A DNA stretch of 64,000 nt from Anisus vortex (lineage: Eukaryota > Mollusca > Gastropoda > Planorbidae): positions 9,116,911-9,180,910 of the forward strand of contig OX421509.1 in NCBI GenBank assembly GCA_949126835.1, written 5' to 3'. A program made the translations under genes and the position numbers. Below, in pieces: positions 22,522-34,576 of the stretch (within the stretch, counting starts at the first letter, position 1; the number at the start of each line of letters is the position of its first letter). Under the pieces are notes generated by a model that had not been told where the DNA came from, did not search any database, and saw only the letters and a list, made by a program, of their open reading frames with translations.

Positions 22522-22650
22522 GGACATTGTGCTGGCCACACATCCCCTAGTAGGCCGTGATGAACGCTAGTGTACGCAGCTTCACCGCCCTATAGAACAA
22601 TTAGGTCCGAAGGATACTTTATTTACTTACTTACTTACTTACTTACTTAC
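22522..22650 (+). mobile_element. SINE-A 3' fragment with (TTAC)n tail
   Basis: SINE-A body from GGACATTGTGCTGGCC through CCCCTAGTAGGCCGTG, GCTTCACCGCCC and GGTCCGAAGGATACTTTA at 22622. The usual terminal TACTTTACTTT is continued by seven perfect TTAC units at 22623-22650, so the SINE end appears to have seeded a microsatellite. Confidence 0.85.
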
Positions 22651-22986
22651 AGACATCTTCTGTATTGCAGTTGCCTTTTCTACATATAAATTCTAAAATT
22701 GAAATTAATATAGGGAGAAAATCCCAGGCATAAGGAAAAAAACACAGGAATAACCAATGTGAAAAAATGTACGGTGTATATATTAAATATTACAATATCC
22801 CCTGACGCAATGATAAAAGCTGATTTAGATACAATATTAACTAGATTTTTATTTAATAAAAACATATATATAAATGAGGCATGCCGTTTCATCCAATGGT
22901 TAAATATATTTCTGTTCATAATATCTAATTAGGGCCTACGCCTATTTTAATGAAATACGTTTTTATTTTCATCATAAATTAAGTAA

Positions 22987-22987
<1 letters not shown>

Positions 22988-23036
<49 letters not shown>
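22988..23036 (+). repeat. A49 homopolymer
   Basis: Forty-nine consecutive A residues. It could be the poly(A) end of a retroposed sequence, but the upstream 300 bp is AT-rich with no recognisable element, or a sequencing/assembly length artefact. Confidence 0.85.
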
Positions 23037-23038
<2 letters not shown>

Positions 23039-24080
23039 GACAAAAACATAAAAATCAATAAGCATTTTTTTTTAGACGCGGTAAATGAAATGAAAATACA
23101 TATAATCATATAATTTGTATGTTTAAATCTAAAATCATAGATGACAGCAAAAATTAATGAAACTTTTTTTTTAAACTAACAAAAACATAGATCTATGTGA
23201 AAAAACATGGCATAAGGCTGTAAGCAACACAACAAAAAAGTGACCAATCCCGCAACAGTATGGTCTTGCTGGTTAGCCAGTCTTTTCAGATAGATTTTTG
23301 TTGAAAAAATATTATTTAAAAAAAAAAAGATAAAATGGTAAGGGACGGGAAGCGCGGGAAAAACCTGGCCACAGTAATTAAGGCACGTTGTCGTCTGCCA
23401 CGTTATTTGTAAGGTGACGGTTTTTGGAGCGAATCCCTAGAAGTTTATTACTTTCTCTCGTCTGCCCGTCTCAATGTAAGTTCCATGTCTTCTTATGCAT
23501 CTCCACTCTCTCTCTCTCTCTCTCTCTCTTACTCTCTCGATTTTTCTCCTTATTTATACATTTCTCTTAATCTTAAATAAAAATTTCGTTCGCACACTGG
23601 CAACATTTTCTTCTTGCTTCTCCGTTCTCTCTCTCTCTCTCTCTCTCTCTTAGTTTCGTCGTTAACTCTCTCAATCTCTCTTCTCTCTCTCTCTCTCTTT
23701 CGTTTATTTTATATCTTTAATTTTTTTACTTGCACCGTTCTCTTAATACTATTCTTTTTTTCAATCGGTTAACTCAATATTGACAAGTTTTTCTCGCATC
23801 TACTCTCTCTCTCTCACCTTTTCTTTCTTCGTTTCTCTCACTCTGTCCATCTGACTTTCTCTAAAGCTTGACCTATCTCAGATGGTAACGTTTTCCAAAG
23901 CTTCCCATCAGAACTCAGAATATTGGTTTACCTTAGTTTTCTAAAATCCCCACTGAGAGAGAAATATCGACTGAGAGAGAATGAAAGAGAAAGAGAAATA
24001 GAGGAATAAAAAGGGAGAGAAAAAAGAAAAACAGAAAGTGAGAGAAAGAGACAAGGAGAAAACTGAGAGAGAAAAAGAGA
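23037..24080. other. Non-coding; CT then GA microsatellites
   Basis: (CT)n at about 23508-23529, 23625-23650 and 23676-23697, then purine-rich GA sequence at 23955-24080 leading into a SINE-A fragment. No gene. Confidence 0.65.
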
Positions 24081-24919
24081 GTTTCTATAGCCATGGCAAA
24101 CTATAGGGGATTATGTGGCCAGCACAATGCCCAGCCGCCTTAACCTTACCCCAACTTATCCAATCTATTATTGCTAAAGCAAACAGAGCTTGCGCCTTCG
24201 TCCATAGGAACCTCAAGAAATGCTCCACCAGGATGCAGACCCATTGCTTTAAAAGTTTAGCTCGTCCCATCCTGGAATACGCATCGACGCTATGGGAACC
24301 CCATCAACAACACCTTATATCTAAGCTGGAGATGACCCAACGTCAAGCGGCACGTCGTATCTTACAGGACTACGGCCTTAAAACAAGCGCCTCTGCTTTG
24401 GTGGCCAAATTCCAACTGGAGCCCCTACAACACCGCAGAGCGATAAACATGGTCACCACTATTTACAAGATCGTGAACCGCCACGTGGAAATGTCCACTA
24501 TTGTCCACGCAGCCAGGTCGAATCCAACAGGTGTCCCGCTCTACCCGAGACCATCAGCTCAAGCTGCATGTCCCACATGCACGCACCGACATCTACAAAT
24601 ATTCTTTTTTTTTCCCCTCAGCCATTAGGCTGTGGAGCACCCTAGACTAGGCCTCCATCACTGCCCTTACTGTGCCAGCTTTCAAATCGTCACTGAAGGG
24701 CTGGTGTAAAAACCTAAAGTGACACTCTGTCATCTGTTTATAATTGTTGTTAGTGATGTTTTTTATTTTATGGCTTAAAATTTTATGTGTAGTTAAATTG
24801 TGGACTCTTTCCTCGGTTCTAACGGGGTCTCCAAAGTATTATGAAGAAGAGGAACCAAAGTCAGATACCCATCAGAGCTGCGTAGAGCCAGGGACGCCCC
24901 CAGACCTGACCTTCGCAAG
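24081..24919 (-). mobile_element. SINE-A copy split by a LINE 3' end
   Basis: The left part at 24081-24159 (GCCATGGCAAACTATAGGGG, GTGGCCAGCACAATGCCCAG, TTACCCCAACT) and the right part at 24857-24919 (GTCAGATACCCATCAGAGC, GTAGAGCCAGGGACGCC, CCTTCGCA) are adjoining SINE-A segments in minus orientation, separated by LINE sequence at 24160-24855. The tRNA head is missing on the right. No unambiguous target duplication at this junction. Confidence 0.8.
24160..24855 (+). pseudogene. LINE (CR1/L2-like) 3' fragment: reverse-transcriptase C-terminal end
   Basis: A plus-strand frame starting inside the fragment and open to 24628 encodes a conserved C-terminal segment of a non-LTR retrotransposon polyprotein: AFVHRNLKKCS, then PILEYASTLWEPH, LEMTQRQAARRI, LEPLQHRRA and YKIVNRHV. 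This RNLK...LEYA...W.P...LE..QRRAAR order is typical of CR1/L2-type elements. At about 24604 a T-run breaks the frame; in the next frame SAIRLWSTL follows, again typical of the C terminus, then stops. After that come a non-coding 3' region and an end rich in GAAGAAGAGG (24842-24853). The endonuclease and most of the reverse transcriptase are missing, so it is a dead 5'-truncated copy. Confidence 0.88.
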
Positions 24920-25009
24920 TTTAGTTGATTATTGTCTAATTTTATCATTTAATTGTTGATTTAATATTTTATTTTCAGCTTTACCGAAATTGTCGTTTTT
25001 TACAATTAC

Positions 25010-25345
25010 TATAACACAATTATCATTAAGCCGATTGGATACCTAGTAATCATACAAACTGGGTAGTTAATGTAATGTTTTAAAAAAGTACATATAGTCT
25101 AAATTCTTATGTCATATAAAAATTATATATATTTTCAACTATCTTTTACAGATAGATCATTGCAAAGTTATATATTGTAAGTCATTCATTTTTTTATATT
25201 TAAAAAAATAAAATAAGAAACATATTCGAAATATTAGCGCAAAGTAAACGGGTTGATTACCTCCCTTTAATTTATATAAAGTTTCCAAATTTGATTTAAT
25301 AGTGATACCTAACAATGTCATATAACTAATATTACCGACTAATTA
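25010..25345 (+). repeat. Dispersed repeat E, copy 1
   Basis: AT-rich sequence homologous in the same orientation to 56665-56985. Matching blocks include AATCATA-AAACTGGGTAGT, GTCATATAA, TTTTACAG, ATTGTAAG, GAAATATTAGC, AAACGGG, CTCCCTTTAAT, TTTGATT and AATAGTGAT. Neither copy is coding. Identity unknown; an unclassified transposon is the simplest reading. Confidence 0.72.
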
Positions 25346-25759
25346 TTATTTATTTAAACTTGCTGCATTTTTTAAATCAACAATTAATTAAATATCAGCA
25401 TCTAAGGAGGTTGTAGTAAGTTCAACCAGTCAGCCTAGGCGCGGCATGAAAATTCCATGAATTTCAAAGTTTTGCCTTTGTTTAGAAAACTCCTCTTTGA
25501 GTGCTTCAATGTACTTCTAAAAAAAAAATCACATCTCTCTATCATAAAATATATGCCTTGATTTATGTACGTGTAGTTACATGTTTTAAAATTGATTTCA
25601 AGTCAAGATATGTCCAAATTTTATGCAAATCCATTTCAGTGGTTCCACAGTTCAATGGCTGTTTGACCCTGACCTTAAATGCAAGCTCAACTCACTGAAA
25701 GGTTTCGCTAGGTCATACAGAAACATCAGCTTCAACAGTCAGTTCTACGCATTCAATAC

Positions 25760-25878
25760 CAGAACAAAAACGTGTTTTTCATTAGGAAACCTTTAATGGA
25801 GGTCTCTCGCGTGCCATTGAAATTCGCCCTGCGTGCCAAATTTGTCACGCGTGCCTTAGGTTTCCGACCCCTGCCATT
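25760..25878 (-). mobile_element. hAT-type MITE fragment (TCGGCAACC group)
   Basis: Right end TAGGTTTCCGACCCCTG, preceded by CGCGTGCCATTGAAATTCGC, CCTGCGTGCC and GTCACGCGTGCC. It aligns with the right half of the complete element at 57857 and, reversed, with 40544. The other end is not recognisable, so the copy is truncated. Confidence 0.75.
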
Positions 25879-28176
25879 TGGGTAAATATAAAGCGCATTC
25901 GAAGACTAATTGTTATGAATAATGCTAAGTGCTATATAAATGATGTAATTTGTAATATTACACTCATATTTTTCTACAAGTTAATTCATTTCACATTGCT
26001 GCAGTGACACTAGGGCTCTAGAACCTTGTTCCCCCCCCTCCTCACTGACTTCCTTCGCAGCCAGACTGGAGTATTTATTGGTGTACGCTCCTGCCCAACA
26101 ATTTCCTTATTAGGCATTGACCGCTGGCTTACGTCAGGCTATTGCAGGAGCCCACTCTGTGTATGTGTGTGTGGACTCAGACCTGGATCTCCCTGCAATA
26201 AATTGCACCATCTCTCCACACGCTCACTTCTCCTTCTTCTTTTGCACTCTCTCTCCATCTCCCCCTTCTCTCTCTCTCTCTCTCTCTTAATTTAAAACAT
26301 CTTGAACTTTTCTCCAATAACCCCCTATCCCCTCCACGGACTTTATTTTTCCCCAAAAAAACTCCTACCTCTTTTTTTCTTCTATACATCCCATCGCCCC
26401 ACCAGACCGCTCCCCATCAACCCTTTATCCCACAGCATTCCCCTTAAACCTCTTTACTTCTTTTTTTTTTTTTGGCGATCTTATTCCAAATTTCTCTTTC
26501 TCATCTTTCCAGACATGCATAAAACTAAAAGCAGAAAGGGATGGGAGAGGGAGAGTCCACCCCTCCACCCCCCCCCGGGGGCCACCACCCTTCGCACCCC
26601 TTTCCCCCTTTCTTAAAAATCGAAAAGAACCCTGACTGTGCATGTCAATTTTGCCAGCGCGTGAAGAGATAGGGGAGTGGCGGGGATGGTGGGAGACGAG
26701 GGAAACAAGTGATCTAGGGACTGACGTAATGTATTCGATTCCAGAATTACTTTGCTGTCCCCAACCAGAACAACCCGGTATGTGGGGTTGTGTGTGTGTG
26801 TGTTTTTTTTGGCCGCTCGTGCATGTTTTTAGGGTAGGGGTGTGGGGGGAGGGAGGGGGTCAGGTCACATGCATGACGCAAGCGGACCCAATTTACTGTT
26901 GCCCGGGCTGCTCATCGCGCGTGCATGCCCATGCTAGAGGGACTCATTTACGATAAATCCAGTTATTTTATTGTTGTTGTCTTTTGGTGGCAGCGGTGCA
27001 GAAGGAGGCGAGGGGTGGACGTGAAAGAAAAGAAGGCGGGGAAGAGGGGATGGGGGGGCAGTGAGCGGTCAACCCCCATACCGTTGTATTTGTGAAGAAG
27101 TTTGATATATAAAATATTTCTTTCTTTTTTTGTTAAACTTTATTTATTAAGTAATCCATCGCTGACGCGAGCGAGATGGCAAAAATCCATTTTGGGGGGT
27201 TCCGTTTTTTTTTTAAAATCTTTTCCCTCCCCCAGTGCCCCAGCAGAAGATCGTATTTACGAGAAATCCACTTTGAGGTGTTGTCGATAGGGCGGGAAAG
27301 CCCTTGGTCTTAATGGCACCGGGGGGTTTAGAGCTAATTCTTATATCATCCCAATAAAAGAGAAAAGTGCGACGGGGGAGAGGAGGGTGGAATGTTTCAA
27401 AAGACGAACCAACCATAACAGAATTGAAAAATTTACTTGTCCATTAAAAAAAAAAAATTTGTTGACATTTTTAGAGTTCTTAAATTTTCTGATTTTGCAC
27501 TCAGAAGACATCCCGTGCATATAGCATGCGGTTGACGCCTTGGAGAAAAATATATATTTAAAGCCCATACTTAGAGGTGTGGAACATGGAACGAAAAGGG
27601 AGGGGGGGGAGTTTAGAATTGTGAAACGCGGAGATGGAGGGGCAGGAGTTTTAGGGCGCGGCTTAAAGAAATCATTTATTTCTTTTTTATTTTTTGTTTG
27701 TTTGTTTGTTTGTATTTTTCTCTGTGAAAATAAAAAGAGCACATAATATATTTTATATTTTCGCTTAATCTTGTGAGCCAATGTTAGATGTTATCTTTGT
27801 TGAAAGTTATGGTTTCGTTGCTGTTCCCATGCATACCGCGAAATCTCAAGTAGAAGCCGCATCTTTTTTTTAAAAACCAAAATTTGTATGCCCGAGAAAT
27901 AACATAATTTTTTTTAAAATTACAATATTTTATTCCTTGGTTTAAGGATACCAAGTGAAATTGACGATGTAGGCTAATAAATAAAAATTAAATATTGGAA
28001 AGTCAGCAGACATTAAAACTGTCTTAATCGGATCTTGGTCTTTCAGGCTCTAAAATGACGTATAATAATATTTGTTCAATATCTGATATTTGATATTTAT
28101 ACGTCAAATAAATTAAAATGAACAATTCACAACAACAACAAAAAAATACAGTTAAAAATAATAATAAAAATTAGGA
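25879..28176. other. Non-coding; microsatellites and homopolymers
   Basis: C-run at 26031-26038, (CT)n at 26271-26287, T-run at 26459-26474, C-runs near 26570, G-rich blocks at 26845-26860 and 27040-27060, TTTG repeats at 27690-27712. I see no exon or classifiable element; open frames are low-complexity. Confidence 0.5.
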
Positions 28177-28180
28177 TTAA

Positions 28181-28253
28181 CCCTTCCCGTACCGACCTAC
28201 TTCTATCTACGCTGCCTTCAGTTCCGCTATATACGCGCCCGGGACTGTAAGGG
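28181..28253. mobile_element. Very short piggyBac-like MITE
   Basis: A 73-bp element flanked on both sides by TTAA (28177-28180 and 28254-28257), the piggyBac target site. It starts CCCTTCCCGTACCGACC; its right end read backwards is CCCTTACAGTCCCGGGC. CCCTT termini with TTAA duplications are a piggyBac-superfamily signature. It is too short to encode anything and the inverted repeats beyond CCCTT are imperfect. Confidence 0.6.
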
Positions 28254-28607
28254 TTAAGAAATTATACAAGTAGGCCTACGCCAAACAGATTTCTAAGTGC
28301 GACTTATACGAGTAAACTACAATTTTACTTGCATTTTGCCTTCAGATGTATACGTGCGGCTTATACTGGAGATTTTACGGTATTTGTATTTTTTTATAAG
28401 TATTTGAGATGATGTTTAGCCGTTGGTTGAGATGACTAAGACTAACTCGGGAAACCCTTTTACATGCCAGAGTGCCATGCGCAAAGACAATTCATATGGA
28501 TTTATCTCCGCTTATAGAAAAGGCAAAATTTTGGATAGCCTCTATGTCTTTTCTTAGAACTAAATATGCAATTTTTTTTTAAAGATAAAAATAAAATTAG
28601 ATCTATG

Positions 28608-29212
28608 TGACAAACTGAATAGATGCTTCCTAAGATTCGTGACAAACTGATTTGAAGTTTCGAATACGTGACAAAGTGAATAGATATTATCTACGACATC
28701 TGACAAAGGGATTAGATGTTTGCTACAATACGTGACAAATTGAATGGATGTTTGCTACAATACGTGACAAAGTGAATAGATGTTTGCTACAATACGTGAC
28801 AAAGTGAATAGATGTTTGCTACAATACGTGACAAAGAGATTAGATGTTTGCTACAATACGTGACAAATTGAATGGATGTTTGCTACAATATGTGACAAAG
28901 TGAATAGATGTTTGCTACAATACGTGACAAAGTGAATAGATGTTTGCTACAATACGTGACAAAGTGAATAGATGTTTGCTACAATACGTGACAAAGAGAT
29001 TAGATGTTTGCTACAATACGTGACAAAGTGATTAGATGTTTGCTACAATACGTGACAAAGTGAATAGATGTTTGCTACAATACGTGACAAAGTGATTAGA
29101 TGTTTGCTACAATACGTGATAAAGTGAATAGATGTTTGTTACAATACGTGACAAAGTGAATAGATGTTTGCTACAATACGTGACAAAGTGATTAGATATT
29201 TGCCAAGAGACT
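28608..29212 (+). repeat. 32-bp tandem array, 19 copies
   Basis: Units of TGACAAAGTGAATAGATG followed by TTTGCTACAATACG. The first units (28608, 28640, 28669, 28701) are diverged, then 15 units keep exact 32-bp register from 28733 to 29181. Variants recur at regular distances: the AAATTGAATGG type at 28733 and 28861 (128 bp = 4 units), the AAAGAGATTAG type at 28829 and 28989 (160 bp = 5 units). This implies block duplications of several units. Confidence 0.96.
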
Positions 29213-32200
29213 TGAGACAAAAAAATCGCTTTTATTATTCAAGAGTGCTGTTATTGCATTTACCGAACGTCCCCTCCCGACACTTGCAGGGCTAAATAAG
29301 AGATGACTTCAGCACTTGAAGGAACGAACGAAAAGAAAAAACGACGAAAGCAGAGGCGAGAAAAAGTGAGATGAAGAAAGGCTAGAGAAGAAAAACAAAA
29401 ACGTGTCACCCAGCTTCGCCGATGAATTAATCACAGAGACGCAGGTTCTGTTGCTTATCTCAGTGTTTGCTGACCCTCGTCTCATCCTCGAGACTTTCAA
29501 TCCATCAGACCAGATTAGAGATTCATTTATCCAAAAGTTTACGAGCACACACACGCGCGCGCGCGCACGCACGCTCGCTCTCGCTCACACGACGAGCACA
29601 CGGGCGAGGTTTTAAAAAAAAAGGATATAATAAAGAAGAACAATCAAGGAAGGATCTATATTATTTTTTATTTTTAAAAAATGTGGGTTAAAGTTAAGGG
29701 GGGGGCTTTTATACGAAGTGGACGAGAGAGAGAGAGAAAACGGGAGAGAGAGAGAGAGAGAAAACGAGAGAGAGAGAGAGAGAGGTAGGTGGACACATTT
29801 TATTCCCGCTAATTGAAAGCCACACACATGTCTTTTTCACAGCAGGTAGATCTGGAATGAACAATGTGGCGCACAAAAAAAATTAAATTAATGGCGGCAA
29901 GCCGAACCTAATTTACTGACTGAGCTTTCGAGGGGGGGGGGCAAGGTTGAGGCGATGAGGGAGTGGGGTAGTGGAGAGGAGAGAGATGCGGGAATTGACG
30001 GGGAGGAGGTGGGTGGCGAGAATTAAGGAGGGAGGAGCATGACCGAGTATATCTAGTGACGCGGGAGAGCGCGCGGGGGAAGGGGGAGCGACATACGTCC
30101 AAAGTTAATTTCTCGGCCAGTGGTTGTCGCCCCCAAACCACACCCCCTCCACGTGTAAAAAGATGGCGAACGATGGACGGCTTCGCTGATGTGAATAGAT
30201 ATATAGACAAGTGTGCGTGCGTGCGTTCGATGCCCAGAGGTGGGATAGAAAGACGGGGAGGGGGGGGGGGAGTAGCGGGGGCGAGAGTGTGGTCTGGGTG
30301 TAAGCCTTACAGTAGAACTCTTCATCTCTCTCTCTCATTACAGTGGCCAGCATATCCTGATGTCCGTTCTGTCATACTTTAGATTCATTTTTGCAGCCCC
30401 CAACCCCCCCCCCCCTCCCCACTATATGTATTTCAACTCGCTGGTCAACAGATATATTTCCTTATCAAATAGAGAGAGTCTCTACAACTTCCGCCCCTCT
30501 CCCCCCACACAACATACGTTCTTGTCATGAAAGAGCGCCCATGTGCAAGAACCCCCTCTGACGAAGACCCCGACTTTTCGTCTTGGAAAACAAAACCAAA
30601 AAAAAAAGAGAGAAGCTAGAATCGGAGGAGCGTCTTACTGGCCTTACGGGTAACGGGAACAGACGGGGCCATATTTCACCAGTTTTAGTCCACGAGTTTC
30701 GCTGTCGACCTCCTCGATGGATGGCCACAAAAAAAACAAAACAGGAATGATCATCTAAGAGTATAGATCAAAATGTTGAGTCATTTCTGACTCGTAGTCA
30801 CTTTTCATTGAAATACTATAAAAATAAACGTCATGTACAAGAAAAAGATCTGCGAACTCAATTTAAACTAACTTTGAATTGATAACAATTGCATTGGCAA
30901 CGCAACTCTTGTTCTCTTTTGGCCGTTTCCCGCCAGAAAAAAAATCCACCAAGTTTCTGCCCTCGCTTTGTCCTCAACATACCATTAGTGGCATTAGTCC
31001 TACATCTTTGCCAGAAACTCTTCACAGCAACACTGCTCAAAGATTGACAGACGTTCTTAGAATCGGCACAGAGAACGTGCGCAGAAAACGAACACTTAGA
31101 CTTTTTACGTCTTACGCCCTATCCAAATTAAACTCCTTCCTTACGCTTTATTTCTCTTGGTTCGTTTTTCTCTCAGGGATTATGAAGCCATTTCTTTAAT
31201 CTCATCACCGCACCACGAACACTTATTAATACAACAGCTTACGTCAAACATTCTCTCTCTCTCTCTCTCTTTTCCAACACTCCGCTACATGCTCGGGAGC
31301 GCAGCTGACATTTAAGGCTTCATGGTGGTGGTGGGGGGGGGGGGGGAAGGGGGGGGGGAAGAAGACGGTTTTCTTTTGGCGTTATGTTGTTTCCTGTCAG
31401 AGATTACAGATTTCCCACTTAAAATTGACGTCTGCGCATGCTTACCCTGACGCATGTTTAAAATGTGTGTGTGTGTGTAAGGGGGGGGGGTGGAGTCAGG
31501 ACGGCGAATGGCGAGCAGGTGAGTAAAAATTAAAGTGTTGGGTAGGCTACACAATCGTTTTTTTATGACAAGGTTAGTGAGCATGTAGACAGATTAATGA
31601 GTAATGCGTTGAAAAAGGGTTTAACTTAAAAAATAAGTATTTCTCCCCCTAAGATACCCAACGTCACCAAATCAGTATAACGTTAACCGGAATGTCTCCA
31701 AATGGATAAACGGAAGTTGGGTTCCCCGTATTAAGTGTACAAACAGGATGAACGGAAGTCCATATTTCATGTCCATTTTTTTAGTACCGTCTTTACATCC
31801 GCAACTTCAAGGCCAGTAAATTTGTCCTGTCAACTTTTAGAATGTCGGGGAAAGAGGCAGGTAAATGATAAGTGTGTGTGGGGGGAGGGGGGGGCAATAA
31901 GAGGGCGGAAATGGATTGCAGTAAAGAAAATCATCATCACCATGAACAATATATTATTAGCCAATTAGTACACAAGTACAATAAAGGCATAGACAATTAT
32001 AACATTAGTACATATAATAATAGAAAAGTCACTAAGATCCCCTCCCCCCCCCGTCTCTTAACCCTATATACAACAATCTCGTCGCCGCATCCCCCTCCCC
32101 CGGGCCCTCCCCCCTCCCGCGCACACACACACACGTATCCCATCTCCTATTTTCAAGATAATCTATTTGCACCATGGGTAAAATTGCGTCATCTTCCTCC

Positions 32201-34300
32201 CACCCCGAACCCCCCCCCCCCACTCCCCAAACACACACCCGACGGGGGAGGAGGAGAATCCACGAGGGAAAGGGGTCCCTCCTTCTTTCTCTCCCTCTCT
32301 CCTCCCACATCATATCCTTCCCCTCATATCCTTTCCGTTTTCGCTGTCTTCTTCTTGTTGTAGAGTGTTTTTTTTAAATCCTCTATTAACGGAACAAAGC
32401 TGACCACGTGACTGGCTGTACAATTTGCGAGATTAATTAGCAGACGACCAACTAACAAACAAACACGCACAAAAAAAACGGCCATTTTGTTTTTCTTTTT
32501 TTCAAATACGGTCTTAGTTATTTTTAAAACAAAAAAATGGTGAATGACACAAAAAATAAATAAATAAATAAGACCACGATTTTGTATAAATATGTATGCA
32601 TCGAATAGGGGCTGGGTGGAGGGAGGGGCGCTGAGGGGGTGGGGGCGCCGGGTGGAGAATGTAAAACGCGATGTGGATTTTTAATAAGATTTACATGGAA
32701 TTGACTCAAAGAGTTTTTTTTCTTTTGTGTGTTCTCTTTTCTATGTGTGTGTGGGTGGATGTGTGGATAAAATAATAATGATATTAACGTAATAATAATT
32801 TTTTGTTGTGTTTTAGTTTTTAATATTCCAGAGAGATAAAAGAACTGATTTGATATGAAAAAAACAACAACAGTTGAGGAAAGGGGGGGGGAGTGGTGAC
32901 TAGAAAAAGAGTGAGAGAGAGAGAGAGAGAGAGAGGGAGAAAGAAGGAGAGATAGAGAGGTGGGTGGCTTTAGGGAATACGCGATGGCTTTAGATTATGT
33001 TGACCTATTAGCCAATGGGGCAGGGGGCGAGGGGGGAAGGGGGAGAGAGAGAGAGCCAAGATGGCACATGCTGCCCTGATCATCTGGCCAGCGGGCCCCC
33101 GCATGCATGTCTGTAGATGCATGCAACATGTCAGTTTGGCCTTGTCATTACAACACAAGCCCCCCCCCCCCCCCGCGTTCTCTCTTTCCCGCCTTTTTTC
33201 TCTCTTCTTCTTCTCATTCTCTGCTCTGTGTGTGTGTGTTCACCCGTATGTGTGTGTCTCGTTCTCGCACGTGCATGCGCGCGCTGGACTCAAATTATAG
33301 CATGCATTCAACTTTCATTTTTGTTTTTTGCTCTTCCTCTCGAACTTTCCAACAAAAATGGACGTCAGAAATCGTCTGCTATGCATGCATCCATCTTTTT
33401 TTTTTTGTATAGGTGTCTTTTTTGCTGTTGTTCTTTTCTTTAATTTTCCTCGTGTATATCTTTTTTTCCCTTTTCTCTCCATCTTCATTTGTATTTTATT
33501 TTCTATTCACCCTCCCCCCCCCCCTCCCTTTCTCAACCAGCCAACCGCCAACCCACCTCAACCCGTCCTTATATATATTTTTTTCCAAATGTATCCTTTT
33601 CAATTTTTTTTTTAATATTTTGTTTTTTTTTGGCCACAAACAATTTTCTGTCAAAAATCTGGCCCCCAAAAGGAAATACAGGCGGAATGAATTTTTTCTT
33701 CCCGCCATTCGTAAGAGATGACTTTTTGTCGTCGTGTTTTCCTTTTGGGTTTTGTTTTGTTTTTTTTAAGAAAAGAACAAAACAAAATACAACAAGGTTT
33801 TCTCCTGTTTTGTTCGAGTTCGTTTGTCTGTGTGTTTGTCTGTGTGTTTGTCCCCATGGATAGACGTCATGTGTACATGTATTGCTTGTATTATTGTTTG
33901 TTTCTGCTGGTTGTATGGTGTTGTTGTGTTGTATTTTTTGTGTTGTTATTCCTTTAGCGGAAGACCGCGGTTTTTTTATGTGTGTGTGTGTAGGCTACAC
34001 AATTTCCTTTCATATTCAGTTCCTTTTGCAAAGGAAATGTCTGTGGCTTTCAGCCGACACAAAGACGAGGAAATATAATATAAGAAATGCAAATTTTATT
34101 TCTTTCTTAACTCTCTCTCTCTGTCACTCTCTGTCTATCTTTCTAATTCTGCCCATGTCTATTTTCCTTTGTCAGTGAGTCGCCCTGCCCTTACCCTTTC
34201 TTCAGACACTTCCCCTCAATGTTCTCTGCCCTGTCATAACGTGACAATGGTGGTCTAGGGTCAGCGCGTTTTTTTTAAAGGTCTTGATTTTGATTATATG
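29213..34300. other. Long non-coding stretch, no classifiable element
   Basis: Contains alternating purine-pyrimidine (CACACGCGCGCGCGC) at 29549-29568, GA microsatellites at 29725-29785, G-runs at 29932-29942, 30260-30270 and 31332-31356, a (CT)n near 31253-31270, C-runs at 32041-32050 and 32213-32222, (GA)n at 32911-32935, a C-run at 33162-33174 and T-rich DNA at 33390-33760. Two opposed open frames around 30860-31200 lack any recognisable domain. No splice-bounded exon could be argued. Confidence 0.5.
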
Positions 34301-34550
34301 GGACACGGTGGCCGAGCGGTAGCGCGTTCGACTAGCGATCCGAAGGTCCAGGGTTCGAATCCCGGTGGAGGCTAAGATTTTTGTTTCCCCAGGACTTGAT
34401 GGTGTCCCTGAGTTTACACAGCTCTGATGGGTGCCTGACATTAGTTGGGGGGATGCTGGGCATAGTGCTGGCCACACATCCCCTAGTATGCCGTGGCCAC
34501 AGAAACTTGTGAACGCTGCTTCAACAGTCATGTGAAGGGCACTTAACTTT
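34301..34550 (+). mobile_element. SINE-A, best full-length copy (tRNA-derived SINE)
   Basis: Reference copy for this window. The head is tRNA-like: A box TGGCCGAGCGG at 34309-34319 and B box GGTTCGAATCC at 34352-34362, 32 bases apart, forming an RNA polymerase III internal promoter. TGGCCGAGCGG is typical of class II (Leu/Ser) tRNAs, so such an ancestor is likely. The body follows: GGCTAAGATTTTTG, TGTCCCTGAGTTTACACAGC, GATGGGTGCCTGACATTAG, GGGCATAGTGCTGGCCACAC, CCCTAGTATGCCGTGGCCAC and GTGAACGCTGCTTCAA, ending near CACTTAACTTT. ATATGG occurs on both sides (34296 and 34553), a possible short target duplication. It encodes no protein and would depend on a LINE for movement. Confidence 0.95.
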
Positions 34551-34576
34551 ACATATGGAGCCTAAAGTGGTCAAGC

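Noticed and set aside
22105..22539. 144-codon minus-strand frame
   Set aside because: Spans a SINE-B tail/head, a GGAT microsatellite and the start of a SINE-A fragment.
28608..29212. CRISPR-like regular array
   Set aside because: Units are contiguous 32-bp tandem copies with no unique spacers, in eukaryotic repeat-rich DNA.
30858..31199. Pair of opposed open frames of 60 and 106 codons
   Set aside because: Neither shows a domain, signal peptide pattern or splice-supported context; treated as chance.
31872..32363. 163-codon plus-strand frame, His/Pro/Ser-rich
   Set aside because: Runs through C-runs, AC microsatellite and CT-rich sequence; no domain and an opposed frame is equally open.
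34301..34375. Functional tRNA gene (intact A and B boxes)
   Set aside because: Stems do not fold into a cloverleaf and the sequence continues into a dispersed SINE body found at about 20 loci.
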